64,000 nucleotides of DNA from Carposina sasakii (taxonomy: Eukaryota > Arthropoda > Insecta > Lepidoptera > Carposinidae): NCBI GenBank assembly GCA_014607495.2, contig CP053156.1, positions 9,982,001-10,046,000 on the forward strand, written 5' to 3'. The notes beneath the pieces were generated by a model. That model was not told the DNA's origin. It saw only the letters and a list, made by a program, of their open reading frames with translations, and made no database searches. The stretch's first letter is position 1. Each line of letters begins with the position of its first letter. Made by a program: the position numbers and the translations under genes. Positions 34,278 through 44,516 of the stretch are shown piece by piece.

Positions 34278-34640
34278 TGTTTCTAAAAAGTAAATAAACT
34301 ATGAAACGTTTCCAACAATATTGCTATCGCACGTAAGTAATTGGTATAAGTAAACGTCTAGTATATTGAGGTCAGTCGTCGATCACGATAAACCACAGAC
34401 CGCTGTGTGATTATCATGGTATTGGTATGATATCTAGAAGTTCGTGGTGAGATAAGGCCCCGCTTGTGTTGTTTATATTTGGGACGTCTTGACAAAAATA
34501 ACCTCTCACTTGGTATTCTTTGCGAGACTGGGTTGGTATTACTAGCGTGCGCACGCGTCGGCCGCGTTACGTAACTTGCCATTGAGTGAGTAGATACCGT
34601 TAGCAATACCACTTTACGCAGCAAAAACGCGAACGACCGC
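34278..34640 (-). promoter_or_regulatory. Possible upstream regulatory region of SDR-1
   Basis: The 360 bp before the start are GC-richer at 34540-34590, with a palindromic GTTACGTAAC (bZIP/C-EBP-like) and a GCGTGCGCACGCG block that contains GCGTG (bHLH-PAS-like core). No TATA box or initiator can be assigned with confidence. Confidence 0.2.
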
Positions 34641-35531
34641 GTAAAATATGGGTATATGAATCAGTTATGCTGATAATTTCGTTCTGCTGGACGATCTTAT
34701 CAATACACCTACATCCTATTCGATTATTGGCCATACATTGTTTAGAAGCATTAGTAGCATGTGAACTACTATTTTACCGCATTTTGATCATGTAACATTT
34801 ATTGTTTTTGTACAAACAACCTCTTATTTGATAATTAGAAGTAGCCAGGTATACCATTTTTACAATAGCTGAATCCAACAATCTAAGTAACCATCAGAAG
34901 AAGATTAGAAAACTTGGACTTAGTTATTCTAATTTAAATACATTAGAGGTCCGCATTTTGATCCTGGAATAATAAATCTAAACCGCGGAAAATACGGATT
35001 CGGCGCAAATGCAGTCAATAAGCGCCTTGCTGATGTGTTATAAGAAACCTCTATGCAGGCCACTTCACACATAGGTTTATGCTAGGTAGGTGACTAGGTA
35101 GTATGTACTCGTACTCCCTGTATATTCAGGTACGGCAATATTTTAGTACTTTATTTGTAGTAGGTATTGAATGCTAATTAACTGTTGAACGGCGAATTTG
35201 GGTTTACTGTCATTTTACCATGGATTTTTTATTATTATAGTGAGTTAGCAGTGTCCTCGTTTAATATTTTACAAGTAGGTAGATGTTGAGCTGATTATTG
35301 ATGTGGAATAAAGAAGGCCGCTGATAGATTAAGATTGTATATATTTTAAGTTACAATTCTATTACAATAGTAATAAAATGGCTATCCGCCAACTGTGTCT
35401 GCCGAACCGTGAGTGCTCGGTAGTGTTCGGCGAGGGCCCGGTTGCACTCCGTCCCCCGCGCCTCTGCGATCTTGATGATGGTGGTTAACAGTAGATATGA
35501 GGAGAAATAAAGTATAAACCTAAATACCTAG
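34641..35531. other. No gene recognised; possible LTR-element scrap
   Basis: Bases 35340-35500 are suddenly GC-rich (GCGAGGGCCCGGTTGC, GATCTTGATGATGGTGG) and look like the edge of an old retroelement. Otherwise AT-rich. Confidence 0.3.
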
Positions 35532-35539
35532 TACTATAA

Positions 35540-35793
35540 AATAAAATAAAAATAAAAAATAAATATTCACACACTACACAACACATTAACCTAGTCCCAC
35601 ATTAAGATCCCTAAGGTCTTGTGTCGTGGGTACTAAGCAACGGTATATAAATACATAGATAAGTATAGAAACATCCATGACTCGGAAACAAACATCAATA
35701 TTCATCATATCAATGTTTGCACCTACCGGGATTCGAACCCAGGACCTATGGCGTCGCAGGCAGGGTCACTACCTACTAGACCAAGCGGCCATA
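35540..35793 (-). mobile_element. Full-length tRNA-derived SINE
   Basis: The minus strand begins GGCCGCTTGGTCTAGTAGG with an A box, then the B box GGTTCGAATCC about 40 bp later, a body ending in GTGTGTGAATATTTATT, and an A/T tail. It is flanked by a perfect 8-bp duplication TACTATAA (35532-35539 and 35794-35801). Such duplications and polymerase III boxes define LINE-mobilised SINEs. A truncated sibling lies at 44153-44331. Confidence 0.85.
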
Positions 35794-35801
35794 TACTATA
35801 A

Positions 35802-37309
35802 CTCAAAAAAGTACCAAACATTTTATTAACTCTCAATACATACACATACCATTAAACTTGTCAAACATAACAATAATATTAGCGCACCCGGCAGCTAAGG
35901 CACCCGGCAAAAGAAGTAGATAACCTAAAATACCTAGTTGACTTGATCGAAAAACATACAGCATAGAATGTAGCGCAATATCTTCTATTTATTTAAATTC
36001 CTTTAGGTTTGTATATTAGATGCTGTGCAATTTATCGCATCAGGTGAGATCAAACGATGTCATTATACTGACGACGGCCCCAGAGAGATATTGAACATAT
36101 TCGTAATTTTATTCCAAAAAGAAAATCAAGCAATAACAACTTAAGACGTTTGGTAAAATTATTACAATGACGTATTTCCGACCGGATAAATTGTTCTTCA
36201 AGCTGTGATGTGGATTTTATTTGGCATGATTTTCTTTTGCTACAATACGAATGATCAATCGCTCTTTAGCCGTAAATTTATTGGCACATATGTCAGGTGA
36301 TACATGTTCTCCTATATAGTGTAGGATTCGCAGTAAAAACAAAATATTGTTAAATATATTTTTGGAAATAAACCCTTTTTGGCTAGCGGAGTTTATAACT
36401 ATATTTTATTTCAAACTTGATACCAGCAACTATCGCAATAGTTCATATTAATAAGGGTATCACCAAAATGATATGACGAATTCTAACAATGTGTTTGTAG
36501 GTCAATTATTAAGAGAGCATTACATAATGTAACATAACCTAACACCCACGTTTAATTAGTATGATTGTGGAAGATAATTGGAATTGACAAGGTTTGTCCA
36601 GACTAGATAGAGCGGGACTATTAAATAAATGTGTACGGTATTACCTATTACGAAACTGCGTCTGAACTTTGACACTGTTAAAAAATTACATATAACACAA
36701 CAGCAAAATCTATAGCATATCTGTCAAATTTAGGCTATGTTTAGCTTAAACATTGTCTAAATTCTTTGTTATAATACGGTAAACGTGAGTGAATTTAAAA
36801 AATTCAAGAGTCTTTTGGTTTCTCGTATTGAAATTGGCCAAGACGGTCAGGCACAAAACGAACATTTAGGAAAAAAAATTATGAACACTTCTAGAACTAC
36901 ATTTTAGGTAACTACCTACATGTGGAATTCATTTTATAAAATATACCATATTATTCATTTTATCCTTATATCTAATTGCTGCTCATTCAAATCATCGAAA
37001 GCAAGAGATCGGGGACCAAGTTAATAGCCGTTTCCAAAGTTACGATCTTCAAAGTTCAACAGTAATAAGAGTAACAGGCTCGTAAAACGGACCCTTGTTC
37101 AGTTTACCAGCTCGATTTTATCTGCCGGTTAATTAGGTTAGGTACACCTTAATTAGAATAGGCTTTCGCGAATTTATGGTATGCTAAGTTGTTTATAAAT
37201 TATACCTAATAAAGATCCAGGAGTTTTCTTTTGAAATTAATAATACCCTATAGAACATAAAGCGTAAATAGGCAACAAACAAATTAACAAAAATTTACTT
37301 TCCCATTAA
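35802..37309. other. No gene recognised
   Basis: AT-rich unique DNA between the SINE and the Penelope-derived unit. Confidence 0.4.
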
Positions 37310-37530
37310 AAATGTATAGTTTTATAAATGAAATTGTATTAGGCGTTACAATTCGGATGTTCAAACATTCACTATGGGTGCGCCCACCACCGGGCCCTTT
37401 ACCCTCCACTGACACTCGGATCTGATAACTCATAACTGCGAAAACAGGCACTTGCACTAATTACAATCGCCACGAGCACCTAGCATGCAAAACAATACAT
37501 TGCACTATTCCGAAATCAAAAACTAGATTA

Positions 37531-37577
37531 ATAATCTACATATGTTTCGCCAACAACCGTGGCATCCTCTGGATTAT
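37531..37577 (-). ncRNA. Hammerhead-ribozyme-like motif, mutated
   Basis: Same 47-nt layout as the motif at 37676-37722 but on the minus strand. The core reads CAGAGGA where CUGAGGA is expected, which changes the conserved U4, so I expect no self-cleavage. Confidence 0.5.
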
Positions 37578-37675
37578 AGAAATGAGTAAATTAGTAAACC
37601 ACAAATTATTATGAAACTCTAAAACCCAACACATTACCTACACAGAATTAGTGGTTAACTAATTTACTAATTTCT

Positions 37676-37722
37676 ATAATCCTGAGGATGCCACGGTTGT
37701 TGGCGAAACATATGTAGATTAT
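37676..37722 (+). ncRNA. Hammerhead-ribozyme-like motif
   Basis: Type I layout: stem I AUAAUC, core CUGAGGA, helix II GCC...GGC, GAA, a palindromic helix III ACAUAUGU, then A as the cleavage-site base and GAUUAU closing stem I. There is one extra base between the core and helix II. The same wording occurs in both arms of the large Penelope twin. Confidence 0.6.
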
Positions 37723-37732
37723 TAATCTAGTT

Positions 37733-37886
37733 TTTATAAAATTATTAATAAAGAAAATGGAAAAAATTCTTCACCCGAGTGGGAAACCACTGCAAACCGT
37801 GCGAGCCGCTATAACCACTAAGCCACCGGGTCAATTACTCGGATGACGAACTTTTTTTACCATCTCTTTTCTAAATTACATATTGG
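37733..37886 (-). mobile_element. tRNA-derived SINE-like segment, B box deleted
   Basis: Near-identical to 38046-38205 but lacks the 14 bp that contain the B box (GTGGGAAACCACTGC against GTGGGAATCGAACCC). It begins inside the Penelope sequence, after AATCTAGTTTTT. Confidence 0.6.
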
Positions 37887-38045
37887 CAACGTTATTCTTC
37901 ATCCCGATAGCTATACACTAGCCAAATCTCGGCAAACAAAGCTGAATCCCTCAGCACAATGTTTAAAGATGAAACGATCAACCATATCCTAACGGATTAT
38001 ATTAATGGAGAAGTGTTTTTATAAATTTATCTTAGTCAAGATATT
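37887..38045. other. Spacer inside the Penelope-derived unit
   Basis: About 160 bp of AT-rich DNA between the two SINE-like segments, not matching other parts of the window. Confidence 0.4.
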
Positions 38046-38205
38046 ATATATTATAAAATTATTAATAAAGAAAATGGAAAAAATTCTTCACCCGAGTGGG
38101 AATCGAACCCACGACCACTGCAAACCGTGCGAGCCGCTATAACCACTAAGCCACCGGGTCAATTACTCGGATGACGAACTTTTTTTACCATCTCTTTCCT
38201 AAATT
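38046..38205 (-). mobile_element. tRNA-derived SINE-like segment
   Basis: The minus strand shows GACCCGGTGGCTTAGTGG (A box TGGCTTAGTGG) and GTGGGTTCGATTCCCAC, a perfect T-arm with the B box. The anticodon arm does not fold well, so it is a SINE head and not a tRNA gene. Its other end is CATTTTCTTTATTAAT. Confidence 0.6.
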
Positions 38206-38396
38206 ACATATTAATCTAGTTTTTGATTTCGGAATAGTGCAATGTATTGTCTTGCATTCTAGGTGCTCGGGTCTGGTTTCTCGTGGCGATTGTAGTTAGT
38301 GCAAGTGCCTATTTTCGCAGTTATGAGTTACAGATCCGAGGGTCAGTGGAGGATGTAGGGCCCAGTGGTGGGCGCACCCATAGTAAATGTATAGTT

Positions 38397-38677
38397 GCCA
38401 ATGAAAATTTAGCTGGAGAGGACCTGGAAAGGTTTCCGGAATGGCAGGAGAAAGCTGAAGGCTAAAGGATTGGGAAGTAATACATAGGTATCTCAGAGTA
38501 GACGGTCGAAACTACAGGCTAAAAAATTCATTAAAATACCTACATTTTACATATCGAAAAGGAGGTATTGCGTAACATGTAGTATTATAAAATTCTTTAT
38601 ATCCATATCAACACTCGAATATAATAAAAAAAAAATTAACAGATGTGTAATGTTGTATTGTATAGGTATGTTTTATT
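38397..38677. other. Unique spacer
   Basis: AT-rich DNA after the Penelope-derived unit. No gene seen. Confidence 0.4.
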
Positions 38678-39003
38678 GGAACGAAGTTCCTTACGGCAGG
38701 CTTGGAGGAGATAGGGATTTTACCGTTATTAAAACCGTTAAATGAGACGTGCGCAGGCGCGACAGTCGTATACACAAGCGAGTAGTGTATAATACCTTTC
38801 TCTTTCTCCCTCTTTCTTTTCGTTCTCTTATCCCTTCTCTCTCTATTACTACTCCACCCCGCCAATGCATAGTCATGAATTCATGGACAAGCACGTGGCG
38901 AATACTCACATTATAGATACATTTTAAACCTAAATAAAATTGAGCACGATTTTTCTTTTGCAAATTGTGTCGATTCTACATTAGCCGAAGGAACTTCGTT
39001 CCT
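38678..39003. repeat. MITE-like segment with GGAACGAAGTTCCTT ends
   Basis: Left end GGAACGAAGTTCCTTACGGC (38678-38697) and right end GCCGAAGGAACTTCGTTCC (38984-39003) are inverted repeats with one difference. The interior is a mixed-composition stretch, including a TC-rich run at 38800-38850. No target duplication was resolved. Confidence 0.45.
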
Positions 39004-39262
39004 ACCTGGTGTCCCACGACACCACATTTTATTTTTTATTATTTTATGAGGTTTATCATATACGGTAAGCAGATACCGGTACCAATATCTTCTCGTTTTA
39101 ATCTTGTTTATCATAAGAATTAAAGATACATAATACACACACCGTTGTGTTTTCAAATTGAGGCAGCCAGAACTGCTGGATCTAGCATAGAAAGAAAAAT
39201 AGAGATGGGGAAATGAAATAATAATAGCAGTAGAACTAATTATGTTGTACTTAATTAAACAC

Positions 39263-40213
39263 TTATATTTCTAATTTCACCAATCGCTCAGACTCTTCCC
39301 ATAGTTTTTGTGCATTAACTGGATCTTGTGCAGACCTCTTACAGTTCCTCTGATGACAATCACTAAAATACTGTCCAGTAATGTCTTCTGCTTCAGGGGC
39401 TACAGCCAAATAAATACTAGTCTGAGCACCTTCCCATGGCGTCTTTACAATATACCCTATTGTGATTCGAAGCAGCATTTTCACAAAACTATTCAAATAA
39501 TTACCCATTATCTCAGTATCTACTACCCCAGGGTGTAAGCTATTGGCTGTAACTCCAGTACCTTCCAATATTTTAGCTAGTTTCACAGTCATAAGAATAT
39601 TACACAATTTTGTATTGCAATACATTTGAAATACACTGTACGTTTTATTGCGCATATTCAAATCATTCAAATCCAGTTCACTCCAACTGTGGCCTGAAGA
39701 TGATACGTTGATTATACGGCTCGGCGCTGACGATTTTAAAATAGGCAATAACAGATTTGTCAACAAAAAAGGCCCAAAATGATTAGTCTGCATTATGTAT
39801 GATAGGCCATCTTCTGAAGTTGTCTGCTCACTGGCGCCTATACCTGCATTATTAATAAGAACATCCAACCGTTCCTCGTTCTTAAGAAATTCGTCTACAA
39901 ATTTTCTTACAGACTTAAGTGATGCGAGGTCCAGATGATAGAAGAAGACATCCTTGTTACCAGTTTCTGCGATAATTTTGTCTCTTGCCTTAGTACCTCG
40001 CTCTACATTTCTGCATCCAAGGATGACTCTAGCTCCCCTTTCTGCTAAATTCTTAGCCGTTTCATATCCAATGCCTGCATTCGCTCCTGTCACTATAACA
40101 ACTTTTCCAACTAGATGTTTATTATTAGTGCAATAACCGCATGTTATCTTACAATATACCGCAATAAGTACAAGTAAAACAAAGTTAAATAGTATTAAGG
40201 TCACTAAAAACAT
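39263..40213 (-). CDS. Short-chain dehydrogenase/reductase, retinol dehydrogenase 11-14-like (SDR-2)
   Basis: A 316-residue, single-exon SDR close to SDR-3 and more distant from SDR-1. The start is taken as the ATG at 40211-40213, because the first codon of the longer frame, at 40234, is GTG. An N-terminal membrane anchor covers about residues 1-22. TGANAGIG is at 42-49, LDLAS at 94-98, NNAG at 121-124, VSS at about 170-172 and YCNTK at 198-202. All classical SDR cofactor and catalytic residues are present. The CxYC motif after the anchor (TCGYC) is shared with SDR-3. Expected role is NAD(P)H-dependent oxidoreduction at a membrane; substrate unknown. Transposons fill the gaps to both neighbouring reductase genes. 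Confidence 0.9.
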   Translation of the reverse strand: MFLVTLILFNFVLLVLIAVYCKITCGYCTNNKHLVGKVVIVTGANAGIGYETAKNLAERGARVILGCRNVERGTKARDKIIAETGNKDVFFYHLDLASLKSVRKFVDEFLKNEERLDVLINNAGIGASEQTTSEDGLSYIMQTNHFGPFLLTNLLLPILKSSAPSRIINVSSSGHSWSELDLNDLNMRNKTYSVFQMYCNTKLCNILMTVKLAKILEGTGVTANSLHPGVVDTEIMGNYLNSFVKMLLRITIGYIVKTPWEGAQTSIYLAVAPEAEDITGQYFSDCHQRNCKRSAQDPVNAQKLWEESERLVKLEI

Positions 40214-40317
40214 TATCAAGCTGTACTTATACACTGCTGTTCAACGTATAGAATGGGTTTAGATATGTTCACTTGCTGTAGATAAGATTGATAAAATAAT
40301 GATTATCATAAATATGA

Positions 40318-41943
40318 ATAATTTTTTTAAAACGAAAAACCGACTTCCTCCCAAAACTCGAGCTTACTAAAGTAAAATTTAACTAAAGGGCAAATATATA
40401 TTGCATTAAGCCGTGTACGAAGTTAAGGAGGCATAATATTTATATAATTTTTATATAAAATAGGCCACATGACAAAAGAGAAAAAGGACTAGGCTTCGAA
40501 ACTTTACGTCTGACAATATGATGATTATGATGATAATGATGAACTCCGACCAATTTCGGTCATGGCGACCACTTCTACTCCTAGATATTACTAAGGTGGC
40601 ATTCATGCGCTCGGAGATGGCTTACATTTACATAGCCAATCTTCGCCCTGAACGCCCGCGCACACAGAGGACAGGTTAGTGCGCCATTATTGTATTATAG
40701 ATAATGGCAGCAGGAGGACGAGTCTTTAGTACATCACGTTTAGCGTCAAGGTCAGCTTGACGCTGCTCCTCGAACTCGTGTACTTGCTTTATCACCGTCC
40801 TGCGCCACTCTGGTCGTTGTGCTGACAAAACTTCCCATTTAGATGGATCTATATTGCATCTCTTCATGTCTTTTCTGAACATCTTTGTATCTGAGGAGTT
40901 GCCCGTCGCGTTTCCGCTTGCCCTCCTCTAGTTCAGAAAAGAAGATGCTCTTAGCCAATCTCTCCTCCGCCATACGAGACACATGACCGCACCACCGAAG
41001 CTGCCGACGCATTAAGTAGGCCTCAATGGCACTTACATTGGCTCTTCGCAATACTTCGGTATTACGCACTCGGTTGGACCATCTGATTCTCATGATGGAT
41101 CGGAGGAACTTGAGGTGGAATCGATCCAGAGTGCGTATGTGGCGACGGTACATGCAACACGCCTCGGAGGAATATAAGAGATTTGGCAGCACAACAGCCA
41201 TGTACACACTTATTTAAGCAACATATAATTACACTCCTTCTTCCTGCCCTGTTCCCAATCATTTGGGGTCGGTTCAATATGTAGGTACTCTTTTTTCATT
41301 CATCCCTATTAACCGTCATCTCGTTATTCTCATGTCTACCTCTTCCTCTATAACCATCTTACTTCGGACACGGCTTAACGCAACATATAATTGAATGACT
41401 TAACACAATTATCTTCATCTTCATAAGCCTATTACTGGACGTAGGCCCCCCCCTGCCATAGGGGGATTTTGTTACTAAAAAGTTCCACTATCTGTTTTTT
41501 GGCGGCTCCATCATCAGACCCTCGTTTCCTTTATATTATGTGTAGCTGACCAAAATTCTCTATAAAAATCTAAAAACGGACTACTCGTGCCTTTTATATT
41601 TGAGGATATCCCTAGATTCCTTAGAGATTCCATCATCAGATGTTATGTTTTATATGTAGGTGATCAAAGCGCTCAGTAAAAGTATAAAAACAGACTACAT
41701 GTGCCTACAATATTCGAGGATTGCCCTCGATTTCTCCAAGATCCCATCATCAGATCCTGATGTGGTGAATATGGGACCAACCTGGAAGTATACCATGACC
41801 AACTATAAAAAAAAAATTGAAATCGGTTCATAAATGACGGAGTTCTGAGGTAACACACATAAAAAATAAAAAAAATAAAAAAAATAAAAAAAAAAAACAT
41901 ACAGACGAATTGATAACCTCTCTTTTTGAAGTCGGTTAAAAAT
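40318..41943 (-). mobile_element. LINE-capturing repeat, left arm of a 3.3-kb inverted repeat
   Basis: Outer end AAAACGAAAAACCGACTTC, inner end TTTTTGAAGTCGGTTAAAA, as in the copy at 1660-2806. Inside, on the minus strand, are C-terminal pieces of a LINE reverse-transcriptase protein (40839-41207 with [14 protein letters not shown] and [14 protein letters not shown]; 40676-40882 with WEVLSAQRPEWRRTV and EFEEQRQADLDAKRD). The region near 40600-40680 encodes a C2H2-like CPLCARAF...HLRAH end. A repeat block with GGCCCCCCCCTGCCATAGG follows. Confidence 0.65.
40676..41207 (-). pseudogene. Captured LINE reverse-transcriptase C-terminus, left arm
   Basis: The C-terminal thumb-like region of a non-LTR retrotransposon ORF2 ([38 protein letters not shown], then WRRTVIKQVHEFEEQ). 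No RT catalytic motif or endonuclease is present. The frame shifts between the parts near 40860. The same fragment occurs in the other arm and, more deleted, at 1.9-2.1 kb. Confidence 0.65.
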
Positions 41944-42007
41944 ACTATCTGTCATGTCCATATTGTATTTTGTTATTATTGCACTTATTTTCTATGAAGG
42001 TATCCTA

Positions 42008-43667
42008 TTTTTAACCGACTTCAAAAAGAGAGGTTATCAATTCGTCTGTATGTTTTTTTTTTTTATTTTTATTTTTATTTTTTTTATTATTTTTTATGTG
42101 TGTTACCTCAGAACTCCGTCATTTATGAACCGATTTCAAATTTTTTTTTATAGTTGGTCATGGTATACTTCCAGGTTGGTCCCATATTCACCATATCAGG
42201 ATCTGATGATGGGATCTTGGAGAAATCGAGGGCAATCCTCGAATATTGTAGGCACATGTAGTCTGTTTTTATACTTTTACTGAGCGCTTTGATCACCTAC
42301 ATATAAAACATAACATCTGATGATGGAATCTCTAAGGAATCTAGGGATATCCTCAAATATAAAAGGCACGAGTAGTCCGTTTTTAGATTTTTATAGAGAA
42401 TTTTGGTCAGCTACACATAATATAAAGGAAACGAGGGTCTGATGATGGAGCCGCCGAAAAACAGATAGTGGAACTTTTTAGTAACAAAATCCCCCTATGG
42501 CAGGGGGGCCTACGTCCAGTAATGGACTGCAATAGGCTTATGAAGATGAAGATAATTGTGTTAAGTCATGAAATTATATGTTGCGTTAAGCCGTGTCCGA
42601 AGTAAGATGGTTATAGAGGTAGAAATGAGAATAACGAGATGACGGATAATAGGGATGAATGAAAAAAGAGTACCTACATATTGCACCGACTCCAAATGAT
42701 TGGGAACAGGGCAGGAAGAAGGAGTGTAATTATATGTTGCTCAAATAAGTGTGTACATGGCTGTTGTGCTGCCAAATCTCTTATATTCCTCCGAGGCGTG
42801 GTGCATGTACCGTCGCCACATACGCACTCTGGATCGATTCCACCTCAAGTGCCTCCGATCCATCATGAGAATCAGATGGTCCAACCGAGTGCGTAATACC
42901 GAAGTATTGCGAAGAGCCAATGTAAGTGGCATTGAGGCCTACTTAATGCGTCGGCAGCTTCGGTGGTGCGGTCATGTGTCTCGTATGGCGGAGGAGAGAT
43001 TGGCTAAGCGCATCTTCTTTTCTGAACTGGAGGAAGCGGAAACGCGGCGGGCAACTCCTCAGAGACAAAAATGTTCAGAAAAGACATATGAAGAGATGCA
43101 ATATAGATCCATCTAAATGGGAAGTTTTGTCAGCACAACGACCAGAGTGGCGCAGGACGGTGATAAAGCAAGTACACGAGTTCGAGGAGCAGCGTCAAGC
43201 TGACCTTGACGCTAAACGTGATGAACTTAAGACTCGTCCTCCTGCTGCCATTATCTATAATACAATAATGGCGCACTAACCTGTCCTCTGTGTGCGCGGG
43301 CGTTCAGGGCGAAGATTGGCTATGTAAATGTAAGCCATCTCCGAGCGCATGAACGCCAACTTAGTAATATCTAGGAGTAGAAGTGGTCGCCATGACCGAA
43401 ATTGGTCGGAGGTCATCATTATCATCATAATCATCATATTGTCAGACGTAAAGTTTCGAAGCCTAGTCCTTTTTCTCTTTTGTCATGTGGCCTATTTTAC
43501 ATTATATAATATATATAAAAATTATATAAATCTGACAATATTATGCCTCTTAAACTTCGTACACGGCTTAACGCAATATATATTTGCCCTTTAGTAAAAT
43601 TTTACTTTAGTAAGCTCGAGTTTTGGGAGGAAGTCGGTTTTCCGTTTTAAAAAAATTATTATTATTT
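42008..43667 (+). mobile_element. LINE-capturing repeat, right arm of the inverted repeat
   Basis: Reverse complement of the left arm over its whole length, with scattered substitutions and small indels. The arms are separated by 64 bp (41944-42007). The differences between arms, including a separate frameshift near 43035, show that they have diverged. Confidence 0.65.
42751..43370 (+). pseudogene. Captured LINE reverse-transcriptase C-terminus, right arm
   Basis: Same fragment as in the left arm: [16 protein letters not shown] at 42810-42860, [26 protein letters not shown], then after a frameshift near 43035 [15 protein letters not shown] and EEQRQADLDAKRDE. It ends in a C2H2-like motif (CPLCARAF, later HLRAH) at about 43280-43350. 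It lacks the N-terminal three-quarters of a LINE protein. Confidence 0.65.
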
Positions 43668-44144
43668 ATTTTATTTTTATTTATTTATTCCTGTATAGTT
43701 TTGTGGAGGCAGTGACATTCGCTTACTCCTTTTGTACACGACGACATTTAGTATACTACATATATACATAAGTACATCAAGAATCAACATTACGAAGTAG
43801 CGGGTAATAGGTTCCGATTATACCTATGGTAGCGGAGCCACCTATCGGACTCAAGACAGTCCAATACAAATCCTAGAAGGCGATATCGAAGTTTCTCACA
43901 AAACGATTGGAATATGAGTATACATAACAACTAGTGGCCCTGTGGGGCCGAGAGCGCTTCCATTTTCACCACCCCCACACTGGTGAGCCCCTTCAGCCTT
44001 CATCGCAGCACTCCGCAACAAGGTATTATATTAAATTGTTTTTTAGTCAAAATGGTTAATAATATTTTATTTACGTTCTGCTAATTGTTGACTCAAGTAA
44101 AAATCATTCTATTAGGTACAGAATAACTCGCTGGCTAGGGACAA
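43668..44144. other. Unique spacer
   Basis: No gene seen. A GC-richer stretch at 43930-44020 is unassigned. Confidence 0.35.
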
Positions 44145-44152
44145 TAATATTT

Positions 44153-44331
44153 AAATAAATAAATAAATATTCACACACTACACAACACATTTACCTAGTC
44201 CCACACTAAGATCCCTAAGGTCTTGTGTCGTGGGTACTAAGCAACGGTATATAAATACATAGATAAGTATAGAAACATCCATGACTCGGAAACGAACATT
44301 GATATTCATCATATCAATGTTTGCACCTACC
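44153..44331 (-). mobile_element. 5'-truncated SINE
   Basis: Matches the body and tail of the SINE at 35540-35793 but stops at GGTAGGTGCAAACATTG, without the tRNA-like head. It is flanked by TAATATTT on both sides (44145-44152 and 44332-44339), so truncation happened during insertion. Confidence 0.8.
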
Positions 44332-44456
44332 TAATATTTGCTTTGATAAATAATAATAACTATAAAGTTATTATGATAATAGTACTTCTACTATCTTACG
44401 TACTGAATAGCTTATTTTAAGATTTGTAGAAATAACGCAATATTTTAAATTACATC

Positions 44457-44462
44457 TTTATT
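44457..44462 (-). terminator. Polyadenylation signal of SDR-3
   Basis: AATAAA on the minus strand about 55 bp beyond the SDR-3 stop codon, a normal distance for a short 3' UTR. Confidence 0.5.
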
Positions 44463-44516
44463 GCTGCCTCCATTGTTTTTTGTATACAATATGAATGAAA
44501 AATCCCATGCCAAACA

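Larger units (their letters stand above)
37322..38384. mobile_element. Penelope-derived inverted unit with SINE-like cargo
   Basis: Both outer ends carry the 3'-terminal sequence of the Penelope element at 57.5-61.6 kb in inverted orientation (CACTATGGGTGCGCCCACC at left; its complement at right). A perfect 12-bp duplication AAATGTATAGTT flanks it (37310-37321 and 38385-38396). The inside holds two ribozyme-like motifs facing each other and two SINE-like segments, but no RT or endonuclease frame. It is a nonautonomous derivative. Confidence 0.75.

Noticed and set aside
38075..38155. A tRNA gene on the minus strand
   Set aside because: A and B boxes and a good T-arm are present, but the anticodon and acceptor stems do not close, and a related segment lies nearby inside a retroelement. 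It fits a SINE head.
38247..38465. A 72-codon plus-strand ORF
   Set aside because: It lies within the Penelope-derived terminal sequence and is noncoding in the other copies.
40234..40234. A longer SDR-2 starting at 40234
   Set aside because: The first codon is GTG. The ATG at 40211-40213 aligns with the start chosen for SDR-3.
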